From DASRHK01 sp963776465 (GTDB lineage: Bacteria > Pseudomonadota > Gammaproteobacteria > Nevskiales > Nevskiaceae): a stretch of 64,000 nucleotides of DNA. The position numbers and the translations under genes are program-made. The stretch lies in contig CAVZMV010000002.1 of assembly GCA_963776465.1 (NCBI GenBank), forward strand, positions 2,666,001 to 2,730,000. Direction: 5' to 3'. Within the stretch, counting starts at the first letter, position 1; each line of letters begins with the position of its first letter. Positions 33,257 to 43,600 of the stretch are shown one piece after another. Below the pieces are notes generated by a model. It was not told where the DNA came from, ran no database searches, and was given only the letters and a program-made list of their open reading frames with translations.

Positions 33257-34045
33257 TTAAAGATGTGGGACAAATGTGAATTCGAGCTCACGCTCGAAGG
33301 CGGAGGGGTCCGCGGGGGTCGGCAAGGGGTCTGACTTGCGCACCGCGCGCTCGACCGAGCTATCGAGGATTGGATTGCCGCAGCTCTCCAGAAGTTTTAC
33401 GTCCACCACCTGCCCGCCCGGCAGCAGGCTGACCCGAAGGCGGCACTTGAAGTCCTCCGGCGTGCCCGGCGGTGGGTTGAAGTTGGGCACCACCTTCTGG
33501 GTAATCGCGACGATCCACGCCTGCTGGGCGTTCAGGGTGGCAGCCGTCTTCGCGGCGGACTTTCGCTGCGTTTCCTCGGAAGCCATCTGCTTGCGCAGCT
33601 GATCCTCGAGCTCCTGCTGCTGTTTCTTCTTCAGCGCTTCGCGGTTGGCGATCTCTTCCTTTGCCTTGCGCGCGTCGTCCTCTTTCTTGCGCTTGGCCGC
33701 GTCGGCCGCCTGCTTGCGCGCCTCCTCGGCCCGCTGCAGTTGTTCAGCCTTGCGCTGCGCCTGCACCTCGGCTTTCTTCAACTCCTGCTCTTCGCGCGCC
33801 CGCCGTTCTTCCTCCAGGCGGCGCTGCTCTTCCTGTTCCTTGCGTGGATCTTCCTTGGGCACTTCTTGCTTGGGCGGCTCGACCGTTTCGGCCTTGGCCG
33901 GTGCTTGCGGCTTGGAGTCGATGATGGTCGCTTGCATCACCGGCGGCGGCTCGACCTTGCGCGTGCAGCGAAAGCCGATCAGCAGCGTCCCCAGCACGAG
34001 AACGTGCAGCAGAACGGCCAGGACGACGTGCGATGTGCGGACCAC
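33257..34045 (-). CDS. tolA: Tol-Pal system protein TolA
   Basis: A 262-residue energy-transducing protein. A single TM (about 6-25, HVVLAVLLHVLVLGTLLIGF) is followed by a long Lys/Glu/Arg/Ala helix (about 60-170) that spans the periplasm, and a globular C-terminal domain with the conserved Cys pair (DFKCRLRVSLLP and LLESCGNP). GTG 34045 is preferred, 4 bp after the tolR stop, because it places the TM at the N-terminus; a longer frame start would overlap tolR. Confidence 0.93.
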   Translation of the reverse strand: MVRTSHVVLAVLLHVLVLGTLLIGFRCTRKVEPPPVMQATIIDSKPQAPAKAETVEPPKQEVPKEDPRKEQEEQRRLEEERRAREEQELKKAEVQAQRKAEQLQRAEEARKQAADAAKRKKEDDARKAKEEIANREALKKKQQQELEDQLRKQMASEETQRKSAAKTAATLNAQQAWIVAITQKVVPNFNPPPGTPEDFKCRLRVSLLPGGQVVDVKLLESCGNPILDSSVERAVRKSDPLPTPADPSAFERELEFTFVPHL

Positions 34046-34049
34046 CGTT

Positions 34050-34487
34050 TCAGCCCTTGTCTTCCTTACGACCCGGAGGATCGCTCTTGAAGCCGATCTT
34101 GCTGACACCGGCCTGCTGCAGAAGACTCATGCCGTGCATCACGTGGTCGTAGGGGACGCGCTTGTCGGCGGCGACCATCACCAGCTCTTGCGGATTGTTG
34201 TTCATTACCGCCCGCAGGCGCTGGAGGATCTGCTCGTCCTGCAGGGGCTGGTCCTGTCGCTCGCCGACGTCGAGGTAGAGGCGGCCCTTGGCGTCGACGT
34301 AAAGCGTGACCGGCTCTTTCTCGGCCGTGATCGGCGCCGCATCCGCTTTCGGGATCTCCACTTCGACGCCTTGCGTCAGCAAGGGCGCGGTGATCATGAA
34401 GATCACCAGCAGCACGAGCATCACGTCGATATACGGCACGACGTTGATCTCGGAGGACAGGCGGCGCTTGCCGCGGCGCGCTTCCAC
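34050..34487 (-). CDS. tolR: Tol-Pal system protein TolR
   Basis: A 145-residue ExbD-family motor subunit. One TM (about 18-37) carries the proton-pathway Asp D21 (PYIDVMLVLLVIFMI), and a periplasmic domain ends GMSLLQQAGVSKIGF. It works with TolQ to convert proton flow into TolA movement. GTG 34487 lies 2 bp after the tolQ stop. Confidence 0.95.
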   Translation of the reverse strand: MEARRGKRRLSSEINVVPYIDVMLVLLVIFMITAPLLTQGVEVEIPKADAAPITAEKEPVTLYVDAKGRLYLDVGERQDQPLQDEQILQRLRAVMNNNPQELVMVAADKRVPYDHVMHGMSLLQQAGVSKIGFKSDPPGRKEDKG

Positions 34488-34489
34488 GT

Positions 34490-35170
34490 TCAGTGGGTCC
34501 CGGCCCGCAGGCCGCGGTCCAGGATGCCGATCAGCTCTTCGGCGAAGGTGTGGAAGCGGTTGTCGAGCCGCTCGATCTGATTGGTGAAGTAGTTGTAGGC
34601 GATGACGGCCGGGATGGCGGCAAACAGGCCCATCGCTGTTGCGATCAGAGCCTCGGCGATGCCGGGCGCGACCATCGCCAGCGTCGCCTGCTTGACGTTA
34701 CCGATCGAGATGAACGAATTCATGATGCCCCACACCGTCCCGAACAGGCCGACGTAAGGGCTGGTCGAGCCAATCGTGGCCAGCAAAGCCACGCCGCCCT
34801 CGAGCCTCTCGACTTCGCGCAGCTCGGCGACGCGCAGCGCGCGCTGGATCGACGCCAGCGCTTCCTCGGGCACCACGCCTTTGGCCTGACCGTGAAAGCG
34901 GGAGAACTCCTCGTAGCCCGCGCGGAAGATGGCCGGGAGCCCTTCGTCCTGGCCCTCGCGCAAGCTGCTGTAGAGCTCGTGCAGGTTCCCGCCCGACCAG
35001 AAGCGATTCTCGAATTCCTCCGCCGCTGCACGCGTGCGCGAAATGGCGCCGCGCTTGGAGATGATCGTCACCCAGGAGAACACCGATGCCAGCAGCAGCA
35101 GGGCCATGATCGCCTGCACCGGCGCGCTTGCCGTGAGGATCAGGTGGGCCAGCGAGATGTTCGTGGTCAT
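34490..35170 (-). CDS. tolQ: Tol-Pal system protein TolQ
   Basis: A 226-residue ExbB/MotA-family channel subunit with three TM helices (about 10-35, 135-160, 170-195). GLFGTVWGIMNSFISIG and GIAEALIATAMGLFAAIPAVIAYN line the proton path. It forms the TolQ-TolR motor. It starts 12 bp after ybgC, continuing the standard ybgC-tolQRAB-pal-cpoB order. Confidence 0.96.
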   Translation of the reverse strand: MTTNISLAHLILTASAPVQAIMALLLLASVFSWVTIISKRGAISRTRAAAEEFENRFWSGGNLHELYSSLREGQDEGLPAIFRAGYEEFSRFHGQAKGVVPEEALASIQRALRVAELREVERLEGGVALLATIGSTSPYVGLFGTVWGIMNSFISIGNVKQATLAMVAPGIAEALIATAMGLFAAIPAVIAYNYFTNQIERLDNRFHTFAEELIGILDRGLRAGTH

Positions 35171-35182
35171 GAGCTCTTCTTG

Positions 35183-35602
35183 TCAGTGGTGTGCTGCAAA
35201 CATTCCGGCAGGCAGCGGCCGGGGACGGAAGCTGGCTTGGTCGACGCAAGCGATCCTGACGGTGGCTCGCGCCAGCAGCGCATCCTCGCCGGCGCGGCGC
35301 CGCAGCGCCTGCCGGAATGTCAGGCTTGCCCCGCGCACCTGCGCAACCTCGACGGTGACGTCGAGCTCATCGTCGAGGCGAGCCGGCTTCAGGAAATCGG
35401 TTTGCATGTTGGCGACCGTGAAGGCCAGACCCAGTTTGTGGCGCAATTGTTCCTGCCCGTGCCCCATGGCGCGCAGCCACTCGGTGCGTGCCCGCTCGAA
35501 AAACCGCAGATAAGCGGCGTGATAAACCACGCCACTGGCGTCGGTGTCTTCGTAGTAGACCCTCACGGTCCAGGTGAATGACTTGGGCAGTTCTTCTTTC
35601 AC
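35183..35602 (-). CDS. ybgC: Tol-Pal-associated acyl-CoA thioesterase YbgC
   Basis: A 139-residue hotdog-fold thioesterase with the family's VYYEDTDASGVVYHAAYLRFFERARTEWLR, where the first Asp of DTD is catalytic. Known relatives hydrolyse short-chain or malonyl-type acyl-CoA and associate with ACP and phospholipid synthesis. It is the first gene of the tol cluster; GTG 35602 is the start. RuvB ends 53 bp upstream. Confidence 0.93.
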   Translation of the reverse strand: MKEELPKSFTWTVRVYYEDTDASGVVYHAAYLRFFERARTEWLRAMGHGQEQLRHKLGLAFTVANMQTDFLKPARLDDELDVTVEVAQVRGASLTFRQALRRRAGEDALLARATVRIACVDQASFRPRPLPAGMFAAHH

Positions 35603-35655
35603 GCTGGCCGAATATCTTACGGGCTTGCGCCCGGCTGCGCCTGCCGGCGCAGAGG

Positions 35656-36698
<1,043 letters not shown>

Positions 36699-36702
<4 letters not shown>

Positions 36703-37280
36703 CGGGCGGCGCGCTTGAGCGCTTCCTGGATGATCTGCTCGGTGCTCATGCGCTCATGCTTGACCGACTCGGTCAGCCGCTGCACCTCGGCCGGCTTGTA
36801 CCCGAGCGCGGTGAGGGCCGCCCTCGCCTCCTGCAGCGCACCCATCGGCGCGCCTCCGATCTCGGCCGAAACCGTCGGCGCGCCGGCACGATCCTTCATC
36901 TCGATCAGCAGCCGCTCGGCCGTCTTCTTGCCGATCCCGGGGAGACGCGTCAGCGAAGAAGCGTCGCCGGAGCGCACGGCGTTCCAGAAATCCTCGACGC
37001 TGGCGCCCGACAGGATCGTCATCGCCAGCTTCGGGCCAACGCCAGAAATGCGGATCAGCTCGCGGAAGAGCGCCTTCTCGGCAATGCTGGCAAAACCGAT
37101 CAGCAGCTGCGCATCCTCGCGAACGACGAGGTGCGTGTGCAGATTCACCTGTTGCCCCACCGCAGGCAGTCCATAGAAGGTCGACATCGGCGCCTCCAGC
37201 TCGTAGCCGACGCCGTTGACGTCCACCAGCAGCTGCGGCGGATGCTTGGCAAGCAGCTTCCCGGTCAGGTGTCCGATCAT
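36699..37280 (-). CDS. ruvA: Holliday junction-binding protein RuvA
   Basis: A 193-residue protein: OB fold at the start (MIGHLTGKLLAKHPPQLLVDVNGVGYE), two helix-hairpin-helix motifs (ISGVGPKLAMTIL and LPGIGKKTAERLLIEMKD), and a C-terminal UBA-like domain (EARAALTALGYKPAEVQR) that contacts RuvB. ATG 37280 overlaps the ruvC stop by ATGA. Confidence 0.97.
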
Positions 37281-37789
37281 GTGGCCGTGGCGCGCGCGAG
37301 CAGCGAGAGAGTGCTCCGCATGGTCGCATGACACAGCGCCACTGCGAGCGCGTCGGCGGCATCCGTCGGCGGCAGCTCGTCGAGCTTGAGCAGCAGCTTC
37401 ACCATCTGCTGGACCTGTGGCTTCTCGGCGCGCCCGCTGCCGGTAACGGCCTGCTTGACGCGCGTGGCGGCGTATTCGGCGACCCCGATGCCGGCAGCGG
37501 CCATGGTGCACAGCGCGACCCCGCGCGCTTGCCCGAGCACGATCGCGGTGGTGGCATTGCGCTTGACGAAAACCTGCTCGACGGCTGCTTCCTGCGGCTG
37601 GTGCTCTCGCAGGATCTGCGCAAGACCGTTCTGGATCTGCAACAGGCGTTGCGGCAGCTCGTCCGCATCGGCATGGATGCGGCCGTAGGCCAGCATCCGC
37701 TGCCGACCGGGTGCCGCCTCGATGACGCCATAACCAGTGATGCGCGAGCCGGGATCGATGCCGATGATGCGGACGGTAGCGGGGTTCAC
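37277..37789 (-). CDS. ruvC: Holliday junction resolvase RuvC
   Basis: A 170-residue RNase H-fold endonuclease that cuts the junctions handled by RuvAB. The four catalytic acids are visible as D12 (GIDPGSR), E71 (AAVEQVF), D143 and D146 (PPTDAADALAVALCH). GTG 37789 overlaps the yebC stop (GTGA). Confidence 0.97.
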   Translation of the reverse strand: MNPATVRIIGIDPGSRITGYGVIEAAPGRQRMLAYGRIHADADELPQRLLQIQNGLAQILREHQPQEAAVEQVFVKRNATTAIVLGQARGVALCTMAAAGIGVAEYAATRVKQAVTGSGRAEKPQVQQMVKLLLKLDELPPTDAADALAVALCHATMRSTLSLLARATAT

Positions 37790-38523
37790 GCGCCCGTCGA
37801 GACCGACTGCGGCAGATCGGCGTTGTGATGGACGTCCTGGACGTCGTCCAGCTCCTCGAGGTGCTCTAGCAGCCGCGCGAGCGTTTCTGCCGCCTCGCCC
37901 GCCACCGACGCCCGGTTCTCGGCGCGAACGACGAGATCTGCCGACACCAGCTTCAGGTCTGCGGTGGCGAGTGACTTGCGCACCTTCTCGAACGTCTCGG
38001 CAGTCGTGAGAACCTCACAGCGCGCACCGGTGGCGATCACGTCCTCGGCGCCGGCGTCCAGCGCGCGCTCGAGGATCTGCTCCTCCATCGCTGCGTCGCC
38101 GCGCGTGTCGAAGATCAGCTGTCCGAATTTCTTGAACTGGAACGCCACCGAGCCGCTCGTTCCCAGATTACCGCCGTGCTTGCCGAACACCAGCCGCACT
38201 TCGGCAACGGTGCGGGTCGGGTTGTCGGTGACGCAGTCGACCATGATCGCCACGCCACCAGGGCCGTAGCCTTCGTAGCGGACTTCCTGCGCCTGATCGG
38301 CGCCTTCGGCGCCGCTGCCGCGCCGGATGGCGCGCTCCACCGTGTCCTTGGACATGTTGGAGGCCAGCGCCTTGTCCATGGCCAGGCGAAGCCGAGCATT
38401 GCCCGCGGGATCCGCGCCCGCGCGCGCTGCCACCGTGATCTCGCGGATCAGCTTGGTGAACAGCTTGGCGCGCTTGGCGTCCTCGGCGCTCTTGCGCCCT
38501 TCGACGCTGGGACCGCGGCCCAC
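37786..38523 (-). CDS. yebC: YebC/PmpR family translation/regulatory factor
   Basis: A 245-residue protein of the YebC family, reported as a DNA-binding regulator in some bacteria and more recently as a ribosome-associated factor that eases translation of difficult motifs. It opens MGRGPSVEGRKSAEDAKRAK, a branch variant of the more usual GHSKWANIKHRK start, and has RYEGYGPGGVAIMVDCVTDN. It leads the ruvCAB transcript, as in many gammaproteobacteria. Confidence 0.94.
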   Translation of the reverse strand: MGRGPSVEGRKSAEDAKRAKLFTKLIREITVAARAGADPAGNARLRLAMDKALASNMSKDTVERAIRRGSGAEGADQAQEVRYEGYGPGGVAIMVDCVTDNPTRTVAEVRLVFGKHGGNLGTSGSVAFQFKKFGQLIFDTRGDAAMEEQILERALDAGAEDVIATGARCEVLTTAETFEKVRKSLATADLKLVSADLVVRAENRASVAGEAAETLARLLEHLEELDDVQDVHHNADLPQSVSTGA

Positions 38524-38548
38524 GATGCGATATCCGGGGCCGACGCGA

Positions 38549-39127
38549 TCAGAACGTCAGGCGGAGCCCGGCGCGCAGGCCCACGTCCGCCGTCACATCG
38601 CCGACGTTGCCGATGTCGTAGCGGATGTTGCGGTAGCCGACGTAGACCGCGGCATCACGCACCACCTGATAGTCCACCGCGCCGCCGTACTCGAAGTACT
38701 TGCTGACCTCACCCATGCTGGTCGCGCCGGGCGCGTAGTAGGCATAGCCGGACACGCCCACGCGATTGAAGCTGGGCATGCGCGCTTCGAACTGACCGCC
38801 GAGGGCGATGGCGCCGCCGCTGTCGCCGTCGCGACCGACGTAGACGCCGCGGATGCCGAGGCCCGCTGCGACGTCGACCACCTTGGCGCCGGCATCGCCG
38901 GTCACCAGGAAGCCGAGGTGCGCCTGCACCAGATCATCGCTGGCCTTGGGCCGGATGATGACGCCCGTGTCGTATTGCCCGCGCAGGTCGTCGATGATGT
39001 GCGACATCGGCCCCGACAGCGCCACTCGCACGCTGTTCTGTCCGAGGTTGACGTCCAGAATCTCTGCGTGTGCCGGTACGGCGGCGGTCCCCAACAGCGC
39101 GCCGAGCAAGGCAATGATGCGTTTCAT
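38549..39127 (-). CDS. YfaZ-family outer membrane protein
   Basis: A 192-residue small beta-barrel protein with a signal peptide (cleavage after VPAHA, about residue 21), alternating strand pattern and C-terminal Phe (VGLRAGLRLTF), as expected for outer-membrane insertion. The sequence (FEYGGAVDYQVVRDAAVYVGYRN) resembles YfaZ proteins, which have no firm function. A strong AGGAGGAG site precedes ATG 39127. It lies between lpdA and yebC. Confidence 0.83.
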   Translation of the reverse strand: MKRIIALLGALLGTAAVPAHAEILDVNLGQNSVRVALSGPMSHIIDDLRGQYDTGVIIRPKASDDLVQAHLGFLVTGDAGAKVVDVAAGLGIRGVYVGRDGDSGGAIALGGQFEARMPSFNRVGVSGYAYYAPGATSMGEVSKYFEYGGAVDYQVVRDAAVYVGYRNIRYDIGNVGDVTADVGLRAGLRLTF

Positions 39128-39144
39128 CAGCTTCTCCTCCTGAT

Positions 39145-40584
39145 CTATTGTTTCTTTGGTTTGTTGACGATGTGAATCGCGTGGCCTTCGGCGGCCAATG
39201 CCGCTTCGTGAAAGATCTCGGACAGGCTCGGGTGCGCGTGCATGGTCAGGGCGATGTCCTCGGTCGTGGCGCCGTATTCCATCGCCAGCACCGCCTCGGC
39301 CACGAGCTCCGACACGTAAGGCCCCGCCATGTGGATTCCCAGGATCCTGCCGGTCTTCGCGTGCGCAATCATCTTGATGCTGCCGACCGCCTGCTCCAGC
39401 GCCTTGGCCCGGCCGCTTGCTGCGAACGGTGCTGCCCCCGTCTTGTATTCGATCCCCTCCGCCTTGACCTGCTCCTCGGACTTGCCTACCCAGGCGATTT
39501 CCGGAGAGGTGTAGATCACGGACGGCACGGCATTGTAATTCACCTCGGTCTTCTGCCCCGCCAGCTGCTCGGCCAGGGCGACGCCTTCCTCGATGGCCTT
39601 GTGCGCCAGCATCGCTCCGCCGGTGACGTCGCCGACGGCGTAGACGCCGGCGGCGGACGTCTTGTAGTTCTTGTCGATCTTGACGAAGCCGCGCTCATCC
39701 AGCGTGACGCCGGCCGCCTGCGCGTTGAGGTTCTGCGTGAACGGCTTGCGCCCGACCGCCACGATCAGGCGGTCGAACTCCTCGGTCTGCTTCTTGCCAT
39801 CGGCTTCGTACTCGACGCTGACCGCGTTCTTGCCGGCCTTGGCGCCCAGCACTTTCGCGCCCAGGCGGATGTCCAGCCCCTGCTTGGCGAACTGGCGCTG
39901 CGCATCCTTGGCGATCTGCTGATCCACCATCGGCAGGAACGTCGGGAGCGCTTCGAGGATCACGGTCTTGGACCCGAGCCGGCTCCAGACGCTGCCGAGC
40001 TCCACGCCGATGACGCCGGCGCCGATGATGCCCAGGCGCTTGGGGACCTCGGCGAATTCCAGCGCGCCCCACGAATCGACGATCAGCTTGCCGTCGAAGG
40101 GCGCGATCTTCAGGTTCACCGGCTCGGAGCCCGTGGCGATGATGATGTGCTTGGCCGTGAGCGTCTGGGTCTTGCCGTCGTGGGCCTTGAACTCGACCTG
40201 GCCCTTGCCGAGGAGCTTGCCCCAGCCCTGCAGGCCAGTGACCTTGTTCGCCGTGAACAGCGTCTTGATGCCGGACGTCAGCGAGCGGGAGATCGCGTCC
40301 TTGCGCTTGAGCATCTGCGCCAGGTCGAGCTTGAGGCCGCTGGCGCTGATCCCGTGGGCAGCGAAATCGTGCTGGGCCTTGTGGTACATCTCGGAGGATT
40401 CGAGCAAGGCCTTGGAGGGGATGCAGCCCGCGTTCAGGCAGGTGCCGCCGAAGGCCGGCGTGTTGTCGCGGTTGAGCCAGGCGTCGATGCAGGCGGTCTT
40501 GAACCCAAGCTGCGCAGCGCGGATCGCGGCTGGATAGCCACCTGGCCCGCCGCCCACCACCACGACGTCGTAAGTCTCGCTCAT
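39145..40584 (-). CDS. lpdA: Dihydrolipoyl dehydrogenase (E3)
   Basis: A 479-residue flavoprotein that reoxidises lipoamide for 2-oxoacid dehydrogenase complexes. The FAD motif is VVVGGGPGGYPAA, the redox disulfide C49/C54 is in GGTCLNAGCIPSKALL, the NAD site is LGIIGAGVIGVELGSVWSRLG, and the C-terminal active-site base is in HAHPSLSE. It is the E3 partner of SucA/SucB encoded about 9-14 kb away on the same strand, separated by the envelope genes. AGGGG precedes the ATG. Confidence 0.96.
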   Translation of the reverse strand: MSETYDVVVVGGGPGGYPAAIRAAQLGFKTACIDAWLNRDNTPAFGGTCLNAGCIPSKALLESSEMYHKAQHDFAAHGISASGLKLDLAQMLKRKDAISRSLTSGIKTLFTANKVTGLQGWGKLLGKGQVEFKAHDGKTQTLTAKHIIIATGSEPVNLKIAPFDGKLIVDSWGALEFAEVPKRLGIIGAGVIGVELGSVWSRLGSKTVILEALPTFLPMVDQQIAKDAQRQFAKQGLDIRLGAKVLGAKAGKNAVSVEYEADGKKQTEEFDRLIVAVGRKPFTQNLNAQAAGVTLDERGFVKIDKNYKTSAAGVYAVGDVTGGAMLAHKAIEEGVALAEQLAGQKTEVNYNAVPSVIYTSPEIAWVGKSEEQVKAEGIEYKTGAAPFAASGRAKALEQAVGSIKMIAHAKTGRILGIHMAGPYVSELVAEAVLAMEYGATTEDIALTMHAHPSLSEIFHEAALAAEGHAIHIVNKPKKQ

Positions 40585-40647
40585 TGGGTCCCCTAATTGC
40601 CGCGCGTATTGTAGCCGCAGCGGGCGTGAATTAGGTCGCCCTGGGCG

Positions 40648-43600
40648 CTATGGCACCGGCACGTCGAGCGGGTTGTCGACGACGTAGACCTGCTGCTGGC
40701 CCGTGGGATCCTCGAGGTTGATGGCGTTGCTGTCGAATGCGATCTTGCTGCCATCTGCGGACAGGGCGTGCGACTGGTTGCGGCTGCCCGAGACGGCCTC
40801 GTCACCCTCCGCGTCGAGGTTCACACGCGCGGTCGTTCCGCTCACCAGGCTGTGGACGAAAACGTCCTGTACTTCGTTGGTGTCGTTCGCGACCAGGTTG
40901 CTCGCCTGCGAGACAAAGCTGACGAACTGGTTGTCGGCGGAAAACGCGTTGACGTGAATCTGGCTCGAGCCGTCGGCAGCCGCAGCAGCAACGCCTTCGC
41001 TCACGCGGACGTTCGACAGATCGGACAGGTCGTGGACGATGACCTCGGACAATCCGGCAGCGGTGGTGTCGCCGGTGATGAGGTTACGCGCGTATGTCTG
41101 GATGGCGATCAGCGATCCATCCGGCGACAGCCAGCTGCGGACCGAATTGTTGTCGCCGGGGTTGTCCTGACTGTCCACGCTCGCCATGACCGTCGTGCCG
41201 GCGCCGACGTCACGGACGTAAGTCTGCGAGGAGCCGTTCGAGAACGCCTTGGCATTGTTGGGCAGGATGTTCAGCGCGTTCGATTCGAAGCTGACCAGGT
41301 CTCCGTCGGCGGAAATGGAGGAGACGGAGGTGGACGCACTGCTGTCCGCGCCGCCACCAAACTGGGCCGCGCTGACCAGGGTGGTCACCTCGTTGCTGAT
41401 GTCGCGGCGGAACACCTGCTCGCCGCTGGTCGCCGGCGATGCGATGTTGGTGGAGCTCGACTGGAAGGCGACGAAGTTGCCATCGTCCGAGATGGTGTCG
41501 CTCTGGTTGTCGAACCCATTGCCGGCGCTGCTGCTGTCGTCCTGGGCGCTGACCAGCACGATCTCGCCGGCGTCGGCGCCACTCAGGGAGTAGCGATACA
41601 CCTGGTTGGAGAATCCGGGCAGCGTCAGTCCGGTCACGTAGTTGGTGGCGTAGGTCGTGAAGACGACGTAATGACCGTCCGGTGTCACGTTCACGCGCGT
41701 CGCATCGCTGTTGGGCTCCGCGCCGTTGGCGGCCATCAGCCGGAGCGTGGTGCCGCCGTCGACGCTGACCTTCGCGTGTGCGGACTTGCCAGCGGTGACG
41801 ATCGGGTTGAACGTCGTCACGAAGATGTCTGTATTGGTGGTCGTCTTGGCCGGATCCAGCGACTGGTCTGCCGACAGGAACACCACCGTGCTGCCGTCCT
41901 GCGTCAGCACTGCCGAGTGCCGACCCTGCGGCGTCGAGCAGTCGCAGAAGAATGTGTCGATCGTCACCGTCACCGGATCGGATTGCACGAGTCCGTCGTC
42001 GATGCGGTAAGTGAACTGGTCGGTGTCGTCGGTGGTGCCGGCGAACGGCTGGTACATGAAACTGCCGTCGGCGTTGAAGTTCAGCGTGCCCTTGGTCGGC
42101 GCGGTCTCCAGGACCGCGGTGATGGCGTCGCCATCACCGTCGAAGTCGTTGTCGAGCACGCCCGGGGCATCGACGGCAAGGACCTCGCCGGGGATGGCGT
42201 TGTAGTCGTCGGCCGCGCCGCTGGGCGCCTGGTTGATCGTGATCGTCACCGTCACGAGCGCCGACTGCAGCTCGCCGTCGCTGGCGCGGTAGGTGAACTG
42301 ATCCTGCGTCGGGTTCGTGGGCCTGAGCGCCTTGTCGCTGAAGGCTGGGTACTCGAAGCTCCCGTCGGGATGCAGGTCGAGGCTTCCGATCGACGGCCCG
42401 CTGACCAGCACCGCGCTCAGCGCGTCGCCGTCCGGATCGCTGTCGTTGCCGAGCACGCCGGGCGCGGGGACGACCAGCGTGTCGCCGAACGTCGTCGAGT
42501 AGGCGTCGTCCTTGCCGATCGGCGCATGGTTGACGTCGGGCACGCTCCTCACGTTGATCTGCACGGTGGCAACGTTGGAGCTGGACTGGCCGTCGCTCGC
42601 GCGGTACTGGAAGGTCACGGTGCCGTTGAAGCCGGGCGGCGGTGAATAGCTGAAGCTGCCGTTGCTCACCAGCGCCAGCGTGCCGACGGCAGGCGGGGTC
42701 ACCAGGATGGCGGAGAGCGAGTCGCCGTCCGGGTCGGAATCGTTGCCGAGCACGCCCGGAGCCAGAACACCCAGCGGGCCGCCGTTGGCCTGGTAGCTGT
42801 CGTCGAGAGCGATCGGCGCGGCGTTGGTGCCGGTGAGACGCAGCTGGACGGTCGCGAGGTTGGAGACGCCCTGCCCGTCGCTTGCGCGATAGGTGAAGAA
42901 GTCCGCGCCGTCGAAGTCCGCCGACGGTGTGTAGCGGAAGCCACCATTGGCATCGAGCACAAGCGTCCCGTGCGTTGGCGGTGTCACCAGCACGGCGGTG
43001 AGAGCGTCGCCATCCGCATCGACGTCGTTGAACAGCACGCCAGGCAGCGACACGGTCAGCACGTCGCCGGCATCGCCGGTGTAGCCGTCGTCATTGGCGA
43101 CCGGCAGGTCGTTGACGGGTGTGATGGCGATGCTGACCGACACGGGCGCCGAGTCCTGTGCGCCATCCGTGGCTCGATAGGTGAAGACGTCCGTCGTCGT
43201 TTGGGAGCCGTCGTGCACGTAATGGAACGTCCCGTCCGGGTTGAGCGTCAGCTCGCCATGGATCGGCTCGGTGACGAGCATCGCGACCAGTGACGCGTTC
43301 CCGCCGTCATTGGCGAGCACGCTGGTTGCACCGCCCGCCAGCGTCGTCGCCGTGCCTCCCTCGGCCACCGTGATGGCGTCGGCGACGGCCATTGGCGGCG
43401 GATCAGGGGGAAGCGACGGAGTGATCGACCAGCTCGCCTCGTCGATCTCGACGAGGACCCCGTCGTACAGCTCGAAATGATTGTTGCGGAAGCGCACGAT
43501 CTCGCCGTTGAGATCGACGTCGTTGATCGGAGCCAGCTTGAGCACGATGAGGGCGTCGTCGACCCGGCCGTCGAGCGCGCCGTCGGAAAGATCGTCGATG

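Noticed and set aside
40768..42645. Open frame of about 625 codons on the plus strand opposite the large lipoprotein
   Set aside because: Its apparent repeats are the reverse complement of the Ig-like repeats; it has no signal or domain of its own.
42230..43395. Regular ~290-bp repeats considered as a non-coding repeat array
   Set aside because: They code for the five Ig-like domains of the lipoprotein, with the similarity at protein level.
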